Of a stretch of DNA of 64,000 nt, positions 24,113-33,383 are shown one piece after another; the stretch's first letter is position 1; every line of letters starts with the position of its first letter. The stretch lies in NCBI RefSeq assembly GCF_002368335.1, contig NZ_AP018288.1, positions 928,607 to 992,606 of the forward strand, given 5' to 3'. Below the pieces are notes generated by a model, which ran no database searches, was not told where the DNA came from, and saw nothing but the letters and a program-made list of their open reading frames with translations. The position numbers were made by a program, and so were the translations under genes. Origin of the DNA: Nostoc sp. NIES-4103. Lineage in GTDB: Bacteria > Cyanobacteriota > Cyanobacteriia > Cyanobacteriales > Nostocaceae.

Positions 24113-25744
24113 TTTCTGAAAATGACTGGTAGCATCAGTTAAATGCTTTAGTAGTGTAGACTGTGGCAGAGGCCCTTGCAAGTGACTCCAAGGTAAAATT
24201 TGCTCTGTTGACCAATTGGCGTGGACATAAAAATCTAAGTCAGGGAGTTGTCCTTTGAGTTGCTTAAAAGCACGTTTATAGCTACCCAAAGAATCGCCAA
24301 AGTCGCGGGTAAGTTCAAGAAGATGAGAGAGTCGGCGATCGCCTCTGGATAACAAAGCTTGTATAATTGACCAATTATAGCTTTCTGGACGAAAATCTAT
24401 CCCCTGTGGTTTGAGTTGTTTTTGTAATAATTGCAACCGTTTTTCTGCTTGTTTATTTACTCCAAACCACTGAAAAGGTGTGTGCGCCTTGGGTACAAAG
24501 GTGCTACAACCTAGTGTTAACCGCAATCCTGGTGCAGCTTTTTTAACATCACGCATCATTGCCACAGTTTGCTCTAAATCTTCTGGTTCTTCGCCGGGAA
24601 TCCCGACCATTCCGTAGAGTTTCAAGCCTGACAAGCCACCAGCTTTGGCATTTGCTGCTGCTTGAATGATTTCATCATTATGCAGCTTTTTGTTGATGAT
24701 TTGTCGCAATTTTTCTGAACCACTTTCTACGGCAATGGTAAGCGATCGCGTGTCTCTCTGCGCCAATGTTTTGGCTAGCTGTACTGTTACTGTATTGGTT
24801 CGCACTGAGGCAATACTCAGACGTACATCATCATATTTTGGCTGGTTAATATAATCTAATAATGCTGCAAATTCTGGATGTTGAGTTACTGAAGCACCCA
24901 ATAATCCTAGCCGATTTGTAACTTTTAAACCTCTTTCAATGGCTGGAATTAATGAATTTTCTAAACTTGCTGTTCTAAAAGGCAATGTGAGATAACTAGC
25001 CAAACAAAAGCGGCACATTTCTGGACAGCTTCTTACCACTTCCACCATGTAAATATTTTCCCAAGCAGCCTTTTCTGTCACCACAGTTGAGGCTGATAAA
25101 ATATTGCCACGATAAGTTTGCTTTTGCACAACTGAGGGAATTTCTGGTGAAATTGGTTTAATTGACTTTATTGCACCATCTATTGCTTGGTATTCCACTT
25201 CATACAAACTTGGAACATAAATTCCTGGTATTTGTGCAAGTGCTTTGAGTTGAGTTTGTCTTGAAGCGTTTCTCACATTTTTGTAGGCTTCAATGAAATT
25301 CCCCAGCAGGTTTTCGCCATCTCCCAGCAAAATGACATCAAAGAAATCTGCAAATGGTTCCGGGTTAGCAGTGAGAACAGGCCCACCACCAAAAATTATC
25401 GGGTGAGAATCATCGCGGTTAGTTGCACGAATGGGAATTTCTAAAGATTCCAGTAAGTTTAAAATATTCACATAATCCAGTTCCCAAGAAATAGAAAATC
25501 CGACAATTTCCGGCTTTCTGGGTAATTGTTCGTGAATATCGGTGAATAAGCGACTCACCTCCACATCATCACGCATTGCCAAAGTTGCCCAAACCAGCTG
25601 ATAGCCTAGGCTAGTGATACCGACGCTGTATTCATTGGGAAAGGCAAAAATCAGTGGTATAGCGTCGTTGTTGGGGGTGGTAGGGGTGAATAGGAGGCGT
25701 TCTAAGGCAAATACAGATGATGTCACAGGTTTTATTGCAGACAA
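24056..25744 (-). CDS. B12-binding-domain radical SAM protein
   Basis: A 562-residue radical SAM protein. The N-terminal ~180 residues are a cobalamin-binding-like domain (FPNEYSVGITSLGYQLVWAT, GFSISWELDY, PIIFGGGPVLTANPEPFADF, LLGDGE). The iron-sulfur motif is VVRSCPEMCRFCLASY (CxxxCxxC). Later VESGSEKLRQIINK and LYGMVGIPGEEPEDL fit the SAM barrel. It resembles the TIGR03960-like group sometimes found with ribosome-related or tRNA functions, but substrate is unknown. The last ~15 residues (GTGDWGLAIGDWVSN) are encoded by an STRR, so the original C-terminus was extended. The SemiSWEET gene ends 2 bases upstream. Confidence 0.9.
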   Translation of the reverse strand: MSAIKPVTSSVFALERLLFTPTTPNNDAIPLIFAFPNEYSVGITSLGYQLVWATLAMRDDVEVSRLFTDIHEQLPRKPEIVGFSISWELDYVNILNLLESLEIPIRATNRDDSHPIIFGGGPVLTANPEPFADFFDVILLGDGENLLGNFIEAYKNVRNASRQTQLKALAQIPGIYVPSLYEVEYQAIDGAIKSIKPISPEIPSVVQKQTYRGNILSASTVVTEKAAWENIYMVEVVRSCPEMCRFCLASYLTLPFRTASLENSLIPAIERGLKVTNRLGLLGASVTQHPEFAALLDYINQPKYDDVRLSIASVRTNTVTVQLAKTLAQRDTRSLTIAVESGSEKLRQIINKKLHNDEIIQAAANAKAGGLSGLKLYGMVGIPGEEPEDLEQTVAMMRDVKKAAPGLRLTLGCSTFVPKAHTPFQWFGVNKQAEKRLQLLQKQLKPQGIDFRPESYNWSIIQALLSRGDRRLSHLLELTRDFGDSLGSYKRAFKQLKGQLPDLDFYVHANWSTEQILPWSHLQGPLPQSTLLKHLTDATSHFQKSQKGTGDWGLAIGDWVSN

Positions 25745-25746
25745 GT

Positions 25747-26001
25747 TTATCTATATTTAATTTTAAGCCATAGAATTATCATGTTAAAAACCAATGTCAC
25801 GCCGTTAGCAAGAATAATTGGTAACGACTGGAGATATATTCCATAAATTAACCACAAAAAAATCCCAGTTATAAATGTAATCAGCGTAATTAAGGAAACA
25901 TCTTTTGCTGATTTTGATTGCCAAGTTTTAAACATTTGTGGCAAAAAAGAGATTGTGGTAATTGTGGCAGCAGTTAATCCTAAGATAGTAATAAAATCCA
26001 T
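25747..26001 (-). CDS. SemiSWEET sugar transporter
   Basis: An 84-residue membrane protein with three predicted helices and the PQ-loop motif ISFLPQMFKTWQSKSAKDVS, the hallmark of bacterial SemiSWEETs, which dimerise to move sugars across the inner membrane. Other matching parts are LITFITGIFLWLIYGIYLQS and PIILANGVTLVFNMIILWLK. ATG at 26001 (MDFITILGL) is chosen since the family starts with a short cytoplasmic end. It ends 2 bases before the radical SAM start, so the two are probably co-transcribed, although the functions look unrelated. Confidence 0.93.
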   Translation of the reverse strand: MDFITILGLTAATITTISFLPQMFKTWQSKSAKDVSLITLITFITGIFLWLIYGIYLQSLPIILANGVTLVFNMIILWLKIKYR

Positions 26002-26111
26002 TATATACCATTTTTGGTAATTCACTTATAGTTTAATATAAAACTAAATTCTCCAATATACCAAGTCCGTTTTACCACAGTTACGTTTTTTCTCTGATTG
26101 CTAATTTTTAA

Positions 26112-27929
26112 TTAGTTCTTATCTTTCTGCTTTTTGCGATAAAACTTAGCCCAAGCATAGCGTTCGGGGTCTTTTTTCAAGAGATATTCTACTACTTGTC
26201 GTCGCTGGTTTTCATCCTTAGCATTTTTCACTACTCGCTTGATTTCAGAATCCATATCTCTAGGATTAGCACCACGTTTGATTGCTTCTTGAAACCAATA
26301 TTCACCATCTGAGTATTGATGTCTTTCAAAACAAATAGCGCCCATCAATGTGTAAGGATGATGGCTTTTGGGTTGATACTCAATAGCTTTACGAGCGCAT
26401 TTTTCTGCTTCATCTAATTTTGCAATATCTCGTAGTCCGCCACCACGGCTTGTTAGTAAAGCTGACTTGAGTTTATTTTCTTTTATTTTATCTATTTCTA
26501 AATTATTCGTCAGTTGCAATGCACTTTCTGGTTGATCTGCTTTGCGCCAATGGCTGCTAGCATTTGCTATATTCCATTTGTTTCCAGTCCGCTTAAACTC
26601 TTGCTCATAAAAATTTGCTTCAATTGTGTGGTAGGCAATCATAATTTTACCAGAAAATAATTTAATGTATCTACTAGTTTTATTTTCTTCAAGCCAAGCA
26701 ACATCTGTCGCCTCCAGTCGCTCTTTTTTCTCAAGTTTTAGCAAAATTGCGTACAAAGGACTGGAGGTTGATTTATGTGGATATTCTAAAATATCATATT
26801 TTAATTTCAGACCTTCAAAGTGTTTTTCTCTGGCTAAAAGGATGATATCTTCATATCCATTAGTCTCTAGCCATTCAATTTCTGTATTGGTGAGATTTTC
26901 TCGTAATTCTATTTTAAATTTTAGGGTCGAAACGTATTTTGTATTAGCGATCGCTATTGTTTCAGTCAATTTACGCTTTTTTAAAAAATTCAAATCTTGT
27001 TCGTCCAAACGATTAGATAATTCAAGATTTTTGAGAACTTTGTACAGGTGATTTTTTGGTGATGAATCTTCGTGCTGAGTTGCTTTATACTTAGCTTTCA
27101 AGGCAATAAATTTCCGCTTTTCTTCAAGTTCATGAGCAATAGTTATTGTTTCAGTAAGACCATGCTGTTCTAACCAGAATACTTCTGACTCAATTAGCGT
27201 TTTATCAGTATTAATTTTTTTCAGTATCGAATATAGTGGACTAGATATAGATAAATTTGGTTCTTTAGTTGCTTGATATTTAATCTTTAACTGCAAAAAA
27301 TCAGCTTCTCTTTCTGACTCTTGTTGTTGGAAAATATCTATGATTTCAAAAAGTTCTTTTTGTTTGAGCCAGTTGATATCGGAATTACTCAATCTTGCTT
27401 TTTTATCTAATTGTTGAAGGATTTTATATAGTGGACTATTGGGTGATGAATCTGAGTATTTAGTAACTTTATACTTGTACTTGAGGGTATGAAATCGCTC
27501 CATTTCCTTAATAAGTGCATTGGTCTCATGTAAACCATGCGATTTTAGCCAATTAAATTCTGAGTCAGTTAGTAAATTTCCTGACTCAACTTTAACAAGT
27601 ATGAAATAAAGATGACTAGATTCCCAAGAAACATTATGTTTTGTGGCTATGTACTTAGACTTAAGTGTCGAGAATTCAAATTCTAAATTTGAAAATTCTT
27701 TTACTCTATGTTGCTGTTCTTGTTTAATAGCTTTTAAACTTTCTTCAAGCTCATATTCTCTCAACCAATTTAATTCTAAGTCACAGAGTTCAATGCCTAA
27801 GTCAACTTTCCGCAAAATAAGATATAGAAGACTAGAGGGTGATGAATCTTGATATTTGCTTGCTTGATATTTAGACTTAAGAGCAGTAAAGTGATTTAAC
27901 CGATTTTGATAATCTATATCCATATTCAT
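26112..27929 (-). CDS. Seven-repeat protein with C-terminal TPR-like region, unknown
   Basis: A 605-residue protein I do not recognise. Residues 14-428 are seven tandem repeats of about 60 residues (starts near 14, 86, 147, 211, 274, 332, 371). Consensus: F..LK.KY.ATK, DSSP.SPLY.IL.KLE, then L...E..WLE..GL.E.I.I. The sixth copy is short: it lacks the DSSP-SPLY half. Each copy predicts two to three helices, with invariant K-Y, S-P-L-Y and W-L. Residues about 490-560 (DEAEKCARKAIEYQPKSHHP, YTLMGAICFERHQ) are TPR-like, and the tail is basic. No signal peptide or membrane segment. A helical scaffold or protein-binding role is inference. Confidence 0.85.
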   Translation of the reverse strand: MNMDIDYQNRLNHFTALKSKYQASKYQDSSPSSLLYLILRKVDLGIELCDLELNWLREYELEESLKAIKQEQQHRVKEFSNLEFEFSTLKSKYIATKHNVSWESSHLYFILVKVESGNLLTDSEFNWLKSHGLHETNALIKEMERFHTLKYKYKVTKYSDSSPNSPLYKILQQLDKKARLSNSDINWLKQKELFEIIDIFQQQESEREADFLQLKIKYQATKEPNLSISSPLYSILKKINTDKTLIESEVFWLEQHGLTETITIAHELEEKRKFIALKAKYKATQHEDSSPKNHLYKVLKNLELSNRLDEQDLNFLKKRKLTETIAIANTKYVSTLKFKIELRENLTNTEIEWLETNGYEDIILLAREKHFEGLKLKYDILEYPHKSTSSPLYAILLKLEKKERLEATDVAWLEENKTSRYIKLFSGKIMIAYHTIEANFYEQEFKRTGNKWNIANASSHWRKADQPESALQLTNNLEIDKIKENKLKSALLTSRGGGLRDIAKLDEAEKCARKAIEYQPKSHHPYTLMGAICFERHQYSDGEYWFQEAIKRGANPRDMDSEIKRVVKNAKDENQRRQVVEYLLKKDPERYAWAKFYRKKQKDKN

Positions 27930-28076
27930 AGCAGCAGCGATCGCACATAATCCAGTGTGTTATCCGCTACTATAGCAATGCCAATAAAAAAGGGCGAGAC
28001 ATATTCCCACTCCATGAAAATAAATATTTGATGAAAGCCAACTGGTATCCTAAAACACTTTAATGACCCAAAATTT

Positions 28077-28106
28077 CACAGTAAATGGTCGCACAGCAGC
28101 AAAGCC
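28077..28106. pseudogene. Duplicated fragment of aroC 3' end
   Basis: Thirty bases match 28854-28883 inside aroC at 28 of 30 positions, in the same orientation, corresponding to codons for ALVLCDHLL. It sits next to an inverted-repeat element and on the far side of the DUF29 gene from aroC. Confidence 0.6.
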
Positions 28107-28107
28107 T

Positions 28108-28239
28108 CATGCTGAAATCTTGCACCTATCCAATTTCCCGCCAAGAATCAAGTTGAGTCCTCTTGAGAGGACTTTCGCGCTTTAGCCATAGGTTAGAAAC
28201 CTATGGCGGTTTTTGGGACTGGTGCAAAATCTTAGCATG
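28108..28239. mobile_element. MITE-like element with 19-bp inverted ends
   Basis: CATGCTGAAATCTTGCACC (28108-28126) is inverted at 28221-28239 with 16 of 19 matches. Inside are a perfect palindrome GTCCTCTTGAGAGGAC and a second hairpin CCATAGGTT/AACCTATGG. No coding capacity. The rest of the 27930-28261 gap shows nothing else. Confidence 0.6.
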
Positions 28240-28261
28240 TATATAAATGTTGAGATGCAGT

Positions 28262-28702
28262 TTAAGCTAAAAAATTTGGATCAAGAATCTGTCCAATAGT
28301 AAAAGGACATTCAGCGGGAAAAGTTTCCACAGATTTTTGAGTTTCTTTGGCTGCATCTCGACAAGCACGTCGATAGTATTTTTGTATCCAGACTGAATCT
28401 TCAAGAAAACGCTGCAAACTTGGAGTATCTTCCAAACAATCTTGAATTTTATCTCGGCAGTTTGAAAGTGTATTATCCCAACTTTTAGTTCTTTTTTCAG
28501 GTTGAAATTGGCATTTCAGCAAGTGCATGATCAATACTTGCAAATAGCTACCGATTTCTTTCTGTTCACTGCGGCCCAAAGCCTCTAGTTCCTCTACCAA
28601 ATGTTCAACGTCTAACTCAGCCCAACATCCTTTCTTTAAGTACTCGGCTTGTTGTTGTGTCCACAACAGAAAGTCTCGGTCGTAGTTCGTTGCCTTACTC
28701 AT
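28262..28702 (-). CDS. DUF29 family protein
   Basis: A 146-residue member of DUF29, a helical family expanded in cyanobacteria. Signatures are YDRDFLLWTQQQAEYLKKG, ELDVEHLVEELEALGRSEQK, LLKCQFQPEKRTKSWDNTL, DTPSLQRFL and the terminal FPAECPFTIGQILDPNF. The ATG at 28702 (MSKATNYDRDF) is the family start; an upstream ATG at 28762 is rejected. Function unknown. A second full copy is at 61836 and a C-terminal remnant at 42146 in this window. It lies downstream of the aroC terminator. Confidence 0.92.
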   Translation of the reverse strand: MSKATNYDRDFLLWTQQQAEYLKKGCWAELDVEHLVEELEALGRSEQKEIGSYLQVLIMHLLKCQFQPEKRTKSWDNTLSNCRDKIQDCLEDTPSLQRFLEDSVWIQKYYRRACRDAAKETQKSVETFPAECPFTIGQILDPNFLA

Positions 28703-28767
28703 CAGCGATCGCCCTTCTCTGTCAATGCAACGCTGTACTAGACATCTTACACCGTTCAGCAATCGTA

Positions 28768-28806
28768 AAAAACAAGATTCCCGACTTGTTTAAAGAGTCG
28801 GGAATC
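28768..28806 (-). terminator. Rho-independent terminator of aroC
   Basis: A perfect 12-bp stem AGATTCCCGACT / AGTCGGGAATCT (28775-28786 and 28795-28806) with an 8-base loop, followed on the minus strand by TTGTTTTTT, starting 20 bases after the aroC stop. Confidence 0.92.
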
Positions 28807-28825
28807 TGAATCTTGCAATATCAAC

Positions 28826-29914
28826 TTACAACACCTTACACTGTCCATGATGTCGCAGTAAATGGTCGCACAGCACCAAAGCCACCATCGCTTCTACCAT
28901 GGGAACTGCACGTGGTAACACACAAGGATCATGTCTTCCTTTAGCGGCTAATACTGTTTCTTCACCTTCACGAGTGACTGTTTTTTGTTCTTTTCTAATT
29001 GTTGCTGTCGGCTTAAATGCAACTCTTAAAATAATATTTTCTCCGTTAGAAATTCCGCCTTGAATGCCACCAGAACGGTTAGTTACAGTGCGAATTTCTC
29101 CATTTTCATCAATATAAAATTCGTCGTTATGTTCAATACCTGTAAGTAATGTTCCGCCAAAACCGGAACCAATTTCAAAACCTTTACTAGCAGGAAGAGA
29201 CATCACACCTTTAGCAATATCTGCTTCCAATTTATCAAATACCGGTTCACCTAAACCTTTGGGAACATTTCGCGCCACACATTCTACAACACCGCCGATA
29301 GAATCACCTTGTCTACCTGTTTGTTCAATTAATTCAATCATGCGTTCAGCACATTCAACATCGGGACAGCGGACAATGTTGCTTTCTACTTGTTCTAAGG
29401 TGACGGTGTTAGGATCAACTATGCCTTCTAAATCCTTGATGCGCTTCACGTAACCGATAATTTCTACATTAGCAACTTGACGGAGAATTTTTTTAGCGAT
29501 CGCACCAGCTGCTACTCTTCCGATTGTCTCACGGGCTGAGGATCTACCGCCACCTTGCCAGTTACGAATGCCATACTTAGCATCATAAGTTGCATCGGCA
29601 TGGGAAGGGCGATATGTATTGATCATCTCGTCGTAATCTTGCGATCGCGTGTCTTTGTTCCGTACTAAAATTGCGATCGGTGTACCCAAAGTTTTGCCTT
29701 CAAACACCCCAGACAAAATCTCACAGGAATCAGCTTCTTTGCGAGGTGTGGTAATTTTACTTTGTCCTGGCTTTCTTCTGTCTAATTCTACTTGAATCTC
29801 TTCGGCAGAAATTTCTAGTCGTGGTGGACAACCATCAATTACAACCCCCACACCGCCGCCGTGGGACTCGCCAAAAGTGCTGATCTGAAATAAATTGCCA
29901 AAAGTGCTACCCAT
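28826..29914 (-). CDS. aroC: Chorismate synthase
   Basis: Converts EPSP to chorismate, the last shikimate step, using reduced FMN. At 362 residues it is full length. Signatures: STFGNLFQISTFGESHGGGV at the start, RRKPGQSKITTPRKEAD, SHADATYDAKYG, GGGRSSARETIGRVAAGAIA, NRSGGIQGGISNGE and GRHDPCVLPRAVPMVEAM. It ends with a strong intrinsic terminator. A 30-base piece of its 3' end is duplicated about 780 bases downstream. Confidence 0.98.
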   Translation of the reverse strand: MGSTFGNLFQISTFGESHGGGVGVVIDGCPPRLEISAEEIQVELDRRKPGQSKITTPRKEADSCEILSGVFEGKTLGTPIAILVRNKDTRSQDYDEMINTYRPSHADATYDAKYGIRNWQGGGRSSARETIGRVAAGAIAKKILRQVANVEIIGYVKRIKDLEGIVDPNTVTLEQVESNIVRCPDVECAERMIELIEQTGRQGDSIGGVVECVARNVPKGLGEPVFDKLEADIAKGVMSLPASKGFEIGSGFGGTLLTGIEHNDEFYIDENGEIRTVTNRSGGIQGGISNGENIILRVAFKPTATIRKEQKTVTREGEETVLAAKGRHDPCVLPRAVPMVEAMVALVLCDHLLRHHGQCKVL

Positions 29915-30079
29915 AATATTTAGAAAATAAAGAAGAGGCTTATGTATTGTACCTAGAGATACTGCAAAAGTCTTGTTTACACTGTGCGTGAGGTTTCATA
30001 ACACTATTCAGCAACAACCAGAATATTTATGCAAAACTGGCGACGATCATTTTTTCCTGTTGACTTGATCAAGATTCAC

Positions 30080-30967
30080 TTATGCAGACAAAATTTTGAT
30101 AAATTCCTCTAAAGAACTAACAGCGATCGCGCTATCCATTAAAATTTCTAATTGTTCCACACTTTCATTCTCAAGTCTTGCTTCTACCCCTTGAGGAATT
30201 TCACCAAAGCGCCGCTGTAATACTCGCATTAGCTGTCGTAGCGCACCCTGTTGAAGTCCCTGTTGAAGTCCCTGTTGAAGTCCCTGTTGAAGTCCCAGCT
30301 GAACACCACTTTGAATAATTTCTTGATACCAAGGCGATTCTCGCAATACTGCCATATCCCACCTCATGATTTGTTGGACTAAAGGTGTGTCTAACACAAA
30401 ACTAGCAAAAAAGGCCAGCAAAGATTCTAATTGATTTAACTGTGGATCTGCTCGTAGTTCCTGTAGTGCGCGTCCTACAACTGATGCTTCACCCCCTCCT
30501 CGCAAAATTGGTACAAATGGTAATAATGGTGGTAATGGTTGTCGAAAGACTATCTCAGCATCGACTTCCCATAAATTAATTACCCGATAATCTTGGATCG
30601 CACGTAATCCTAAAAATTCCTCCTCGTAACTACTGACAACACTTAAAGTAGACGCAGGTGGTAAGATGTTGATCAGCACTGGATAAGTTGGTAGTTGATA
30701 TCGCTCTTGTGCTAAGGCTGCATAGGCTCTCATGCGTAGAGGCATATTTGCTGTATAACGCAACTGTAGCTCGTTGACCACCAGAAAATCACCAACAGTT
30801 GTGCTGTATGCTTTGATCAACACATCTGTTTGGCGGCTAATCCACTGAAACTCAGAACCTAAAATCTCTTTCGCCACAACCTCAGTACGCTGAGTCACCC
30901 ATTGTACCCATGTATCGGGGGCGAGACTAATTAATCGCTTACTGCCGATATCTGCTGCTTTTGCCAC
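30080..30967 (-). CDS. Rpn/DUF4351-type PD-(D/E)XK family protein
   Basis: A 295-residue protein of the same broad class as the gene at 14279 (predicted PD-(D/E)XK 'recombination-promoting nuclease' or cytosolic Rpn-like). The nuclease-like core is ISRQTDVLIKAYSTTVGDFL and VVNELQLRYTANMPLRMRAY (Asp then E-x-Q). The C-terminal region has five LQQG-type tetrapeptide repeats, encoded by 12-bp units at about 30249-30300, then a DUF4351-like helical tail (LRQLMRVLQRRFGEIP, LENESVEQLEILMDSAI). Repeat number is likely to vary between strains. Role unknown. Confidence 0.83.
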   Translation of the reverse strand: MAKAADIGSKRLISLAPDTWVQWVTQRTEVVAKEILGSEFQWISRQTDVLIKAYSTTVGDFLVVNELQLRYTANMPLRMRAYAALAQERYQLPTYPVLINILPPASTLSVVSSYEEEFLGLRAIQDYRVINLWEVDAEIVFRQPLPPLLPFVPILRGGGEASVVGRALQELRADPQLNQLESLLAFFASFVLDTPLVQQIMRWDMAVLRESPWYQEIIQSGVQLGLQQGLQQGLQQGLQQGALRQLMRVLQRRFGEIPQGVEARLENESVEQLEILMDSAIAVSSLEEFIKILSA

Positions 30968-31116
30968 AAAATGAAGGTTTTAGTATATTCTATGAACGAC
31001 TGTAATTAATTTAACAAACAATGTGGCGATCGCTTTTTGAACAAAACTAAAGACTGAAATATGATATTAATTCACATCAGACGCTGGTGAATTCTTTTAC
31101 TGTCAACTTCATTATC

Positions 31117-32808
31117 CTATGTAGTAACACGTTGACGTAGAGTGCGAGGCTTGACTAATTTCCAAAGTGAATAATAATCATTATTATCAATAATTTCTGT
31201 TTGATACTGATACTTTGTGGCTATTTTTTTACGCCATTCATCAGTAGGATTTAATAAATAGATATCACTAAAGCCATTAGGAATATTAGGAATATTTTGG
31301 TTTTGCACTAACAAAAACCGTACTTTTGGTAGTACAAGATAGCTTAAAGAAAACAAATTACCATAATTAATACCTACAGAATTACTAATTATAAGTGGGC
31401 TTTCAGCCTGATTGATAATTTTAGCAACTTCTGCATTACCATAGCTAACTCTTTTACTCCACCAAGTTTCTGCTTGGTAATTCACCCTACAAGAAACCAT
31501 TCCACAAATAATTACTAGCAGCAAAATCATGTGCCAGGTTATCCTGTGTGATAAACTTCCATTATATATTTGCGTCGCTAGTAGGTAAGCCACAGTTATT
31601 TGAATTCCTAAATAAAATGGCATTAAATAGGGTTCATAATCTGAACGTATACCCCCTCTAATTAAATCAGGTAGAATTATAGGTAATGCTGGTACTATCA
31701 TTAAAGCCATAATAAATAACCAAACTTTGTAGTTGGTTGTTTGACAAATAAAATAAATTGCATATCCTATTAAAATTAAAAAAATTATCGCAATCAAATA
31801 TCTCATAGGATTTTTGAGGCTCAAGTCTAAATCAAAAAAAATCCGGCTGATCTGCATCAACCAAAATGGAATTAAAGGTATCTGAGACACCTGCCTTGTT
31901 GTCCCGTCTGCTGAAATCAGAAATTTAAAAAAGTCAGCTACTAAAATTGCCATCCAAGGAATAAAAGCTAAATACCCTATAACAGATGCTAATAGATAAC
32001 CTCTGACTGTTTTAGTCAAGCGGAATTGTGCAGTTAGAATTACATAAATTCCATGGGCAGCTGCTACAAATATACTCCACAAACATGTATAAAAACTCAG
32101 TGCTAAAGTTACTGTATAAATTCCCCAAATAGTAAAATTATCTGGTTTCTGTTGTCTTTTTTCTACTTCATTCTTGTCTTTTGATTCCAAACGTATTGCT
32201 CGCAGCAGTGCAGCACTAGATAAAATAATCGTAACTAACCAAAGAATATATTCTCGTGCTTCTTGGGCATATATTAATTGAATAGGCGAAATGGCCATGA
32301 GTGCGATCGCAACACCACCAATGGATAATGGTACATTAAATAATTCGCGGCATAGCCAATAAATGCAAGGAAAAATCAACAAGCTAATTAAAGCGGATAG
32401 ACTTCTAATAGCCGTTACAGAATTACCAAAAATTTCTAACCAAAATCTAGCAATTACATAATATAGTGGTGGATACTGAGGAGCTTCTTTTACCAAAGAC
32501 ATAATTGTATCGTTAACATCTTTGTCCAAATTAGGACTTTGGAATTTAATAAAACTTTCTTGATTAATGACACCACCATTAAATATTTGCTGCTTAGCCT
32601 CATCTACTGTGTAACCTGAAATCCGTAATGATGTATAAGTTTCATCATGTGAGTAAATTTTGCCATCCAGTTTACAAAAACGAAACAAGATACACATTAA
32701 TAACAAAAGAATAATCAAAAAACGTAACCAACTTGGAAACAGTTTTAAATGCTGCATAATAATTTTAAATAAAATATATAAGATTACTCGGAATTTTTTA
32801 AAATACAC
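31117..32808 (-). CDS. Membrane glycosyltransferase, GT39/ArnT-like (PMT fold)
   Basis: A 563-residue polytopic membrane protein with 10-12 hydrophobic segments. Near the first outside loop is KIYSHDETYTSLR, with the acidic D-E pair expected in GT-C glycosyltransferases using polyprenyl-phosphate sugars; YPPLYYVIARFWLEIFGNS and AIRSLSALISLLIFPCIYWL are typical of the 'glycosyltransferase family 39' group (dolichyl-phosphate-mannose-protein mannosyltransferase-like). The C-terminal part is a soluble domain. ATG at 32808 or 32757 (MQHLKLFPSW) could be the start. Sugar and acceptor unknown; no other cell-envelope genes lie next to it. Confidence 0.85.
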   Translation of the reverse strand: MYFKKFRVILYILFKIIMQHLKLFPSWLRFLIILLLLMCILFRFCKLDGKIYSHDETYTSLRISGYTVDEAKQQIFNGGVINQESFIKFQSPNLDKDVNDTIMSLVKEAPQYPPLYYVIARFWLEIFGNSVTAIRSLSALISLLIFPCIYWLCRELFNVPLSIGGVAIALMAISPIQLIYAQEAREYILWLVTIILSSAALLRAIRLESKDKNEVEKRQQKPDNFTIWGIYTVTLALSFYTCLWSIFVAAAHGIYVILTAQFRLTKTVRGYLLASVIGYLAFIPWMAILVADFFKFLISADGTTRQVSQIPLIPFWLMQISRIFFDLDLSLKNPMRYLIAIIFLILIGYAIYFICQTTNYKVWLFIMALMIVPALPIILPDLIRGGIRSDYEPYLMPFYLGIQITVAYLLATQIYNGSLSHRITWHMILLLVIICGMVSCRVNYQAETWWSKRVSYGNAEVAKIINQAESPLIISNSVGINYGNLFSLSYLVLPKVRFLLVQNQNIPNIPNGFSDIYLLNPTDEWRKKIATKYQYQTEIIDNNDYYSLWKLVKPRTLRQRVTT

Positions 32809-32951
32809 CTAGAATGGGTTTTGTCAACTTAACATACTTCAGTCATTTCACATATCATTTATAATTTATCTAGTAAAAAGCTCAATTTCAATGAATTAGG
32901 TAACGCTATTATAGGTAAAATTTTACAAGTAGACGTGGAATTTTATTTATT

Positions 32952-33341
32952 ATGCAAGTTACGCGAACCTTTTCTGGTGCTTCTTGGGAGTCAAAGGTAG
33001 GTTACTGTAGAGGCATTAGAGTTGGCAATCACATTTACATTTCTGGTACAGCACCAGTTGATACAACAGGTGGTGTATTTGCTGCTGGAAACGCCTACGC
33101 CCAAGCAAAACGTTGTTTTGAAATTATCCTAAAAGCCTTGCAAGACTTAGGTGCAGATCAAAGTCATGTAGTGCGAACTCGGATGTTTGTGACAGACATT
33201 AGCCGATGGGCTGAATTTGGACAGGCGCATCAAGAATTCTTTGGCACAAATCCACCAGCTTCAACTATGGTAGAAGTGAAATCTTTAGTTGATTCCAAAA
33301 TGCTAATTGAAGTCGAAGTTGATGCTATTTGCCCAGAATAA
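32952..33341 (+). CDS. RidA family (YjgF/YER057c) protein
   Basis: A 129-residue RidA-like protein. The classic members deaminate reactive enamines/imines released by PLP enzymes. Matching parts are RIRVGNHIYISGTAPVD-like sequence (GIRVGNHIYISGTAPVD), QAKRCFEIILKALQDLGAD, VVRTRMFVTDIS with the catalytic Arg, and PPASTMVEVKSLVDSKMLIE with the terminal EVDAICPE. It belongs to a subgroup without the longer N-terminus. It is divergent from the glycosyltransferase and convergent with the acyltransferase gene. Confidence 0.92.
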   Translation: MQVTRTFSGASWESKVGYCRGIRVGNHIYISGTAPVDTTGGVFAAGNAYAQAKRCFEIILKALQDLGADQSHVVRTRMFVTDISRWAEFGQAHQEFFGTNPPASTMVEVKSLVDSKMLIEVEVDAICPE

Positions 33342-33383
33342 AATACTCACTGACAAAGCACTGGTGAACAAAAGCGAAATTCT

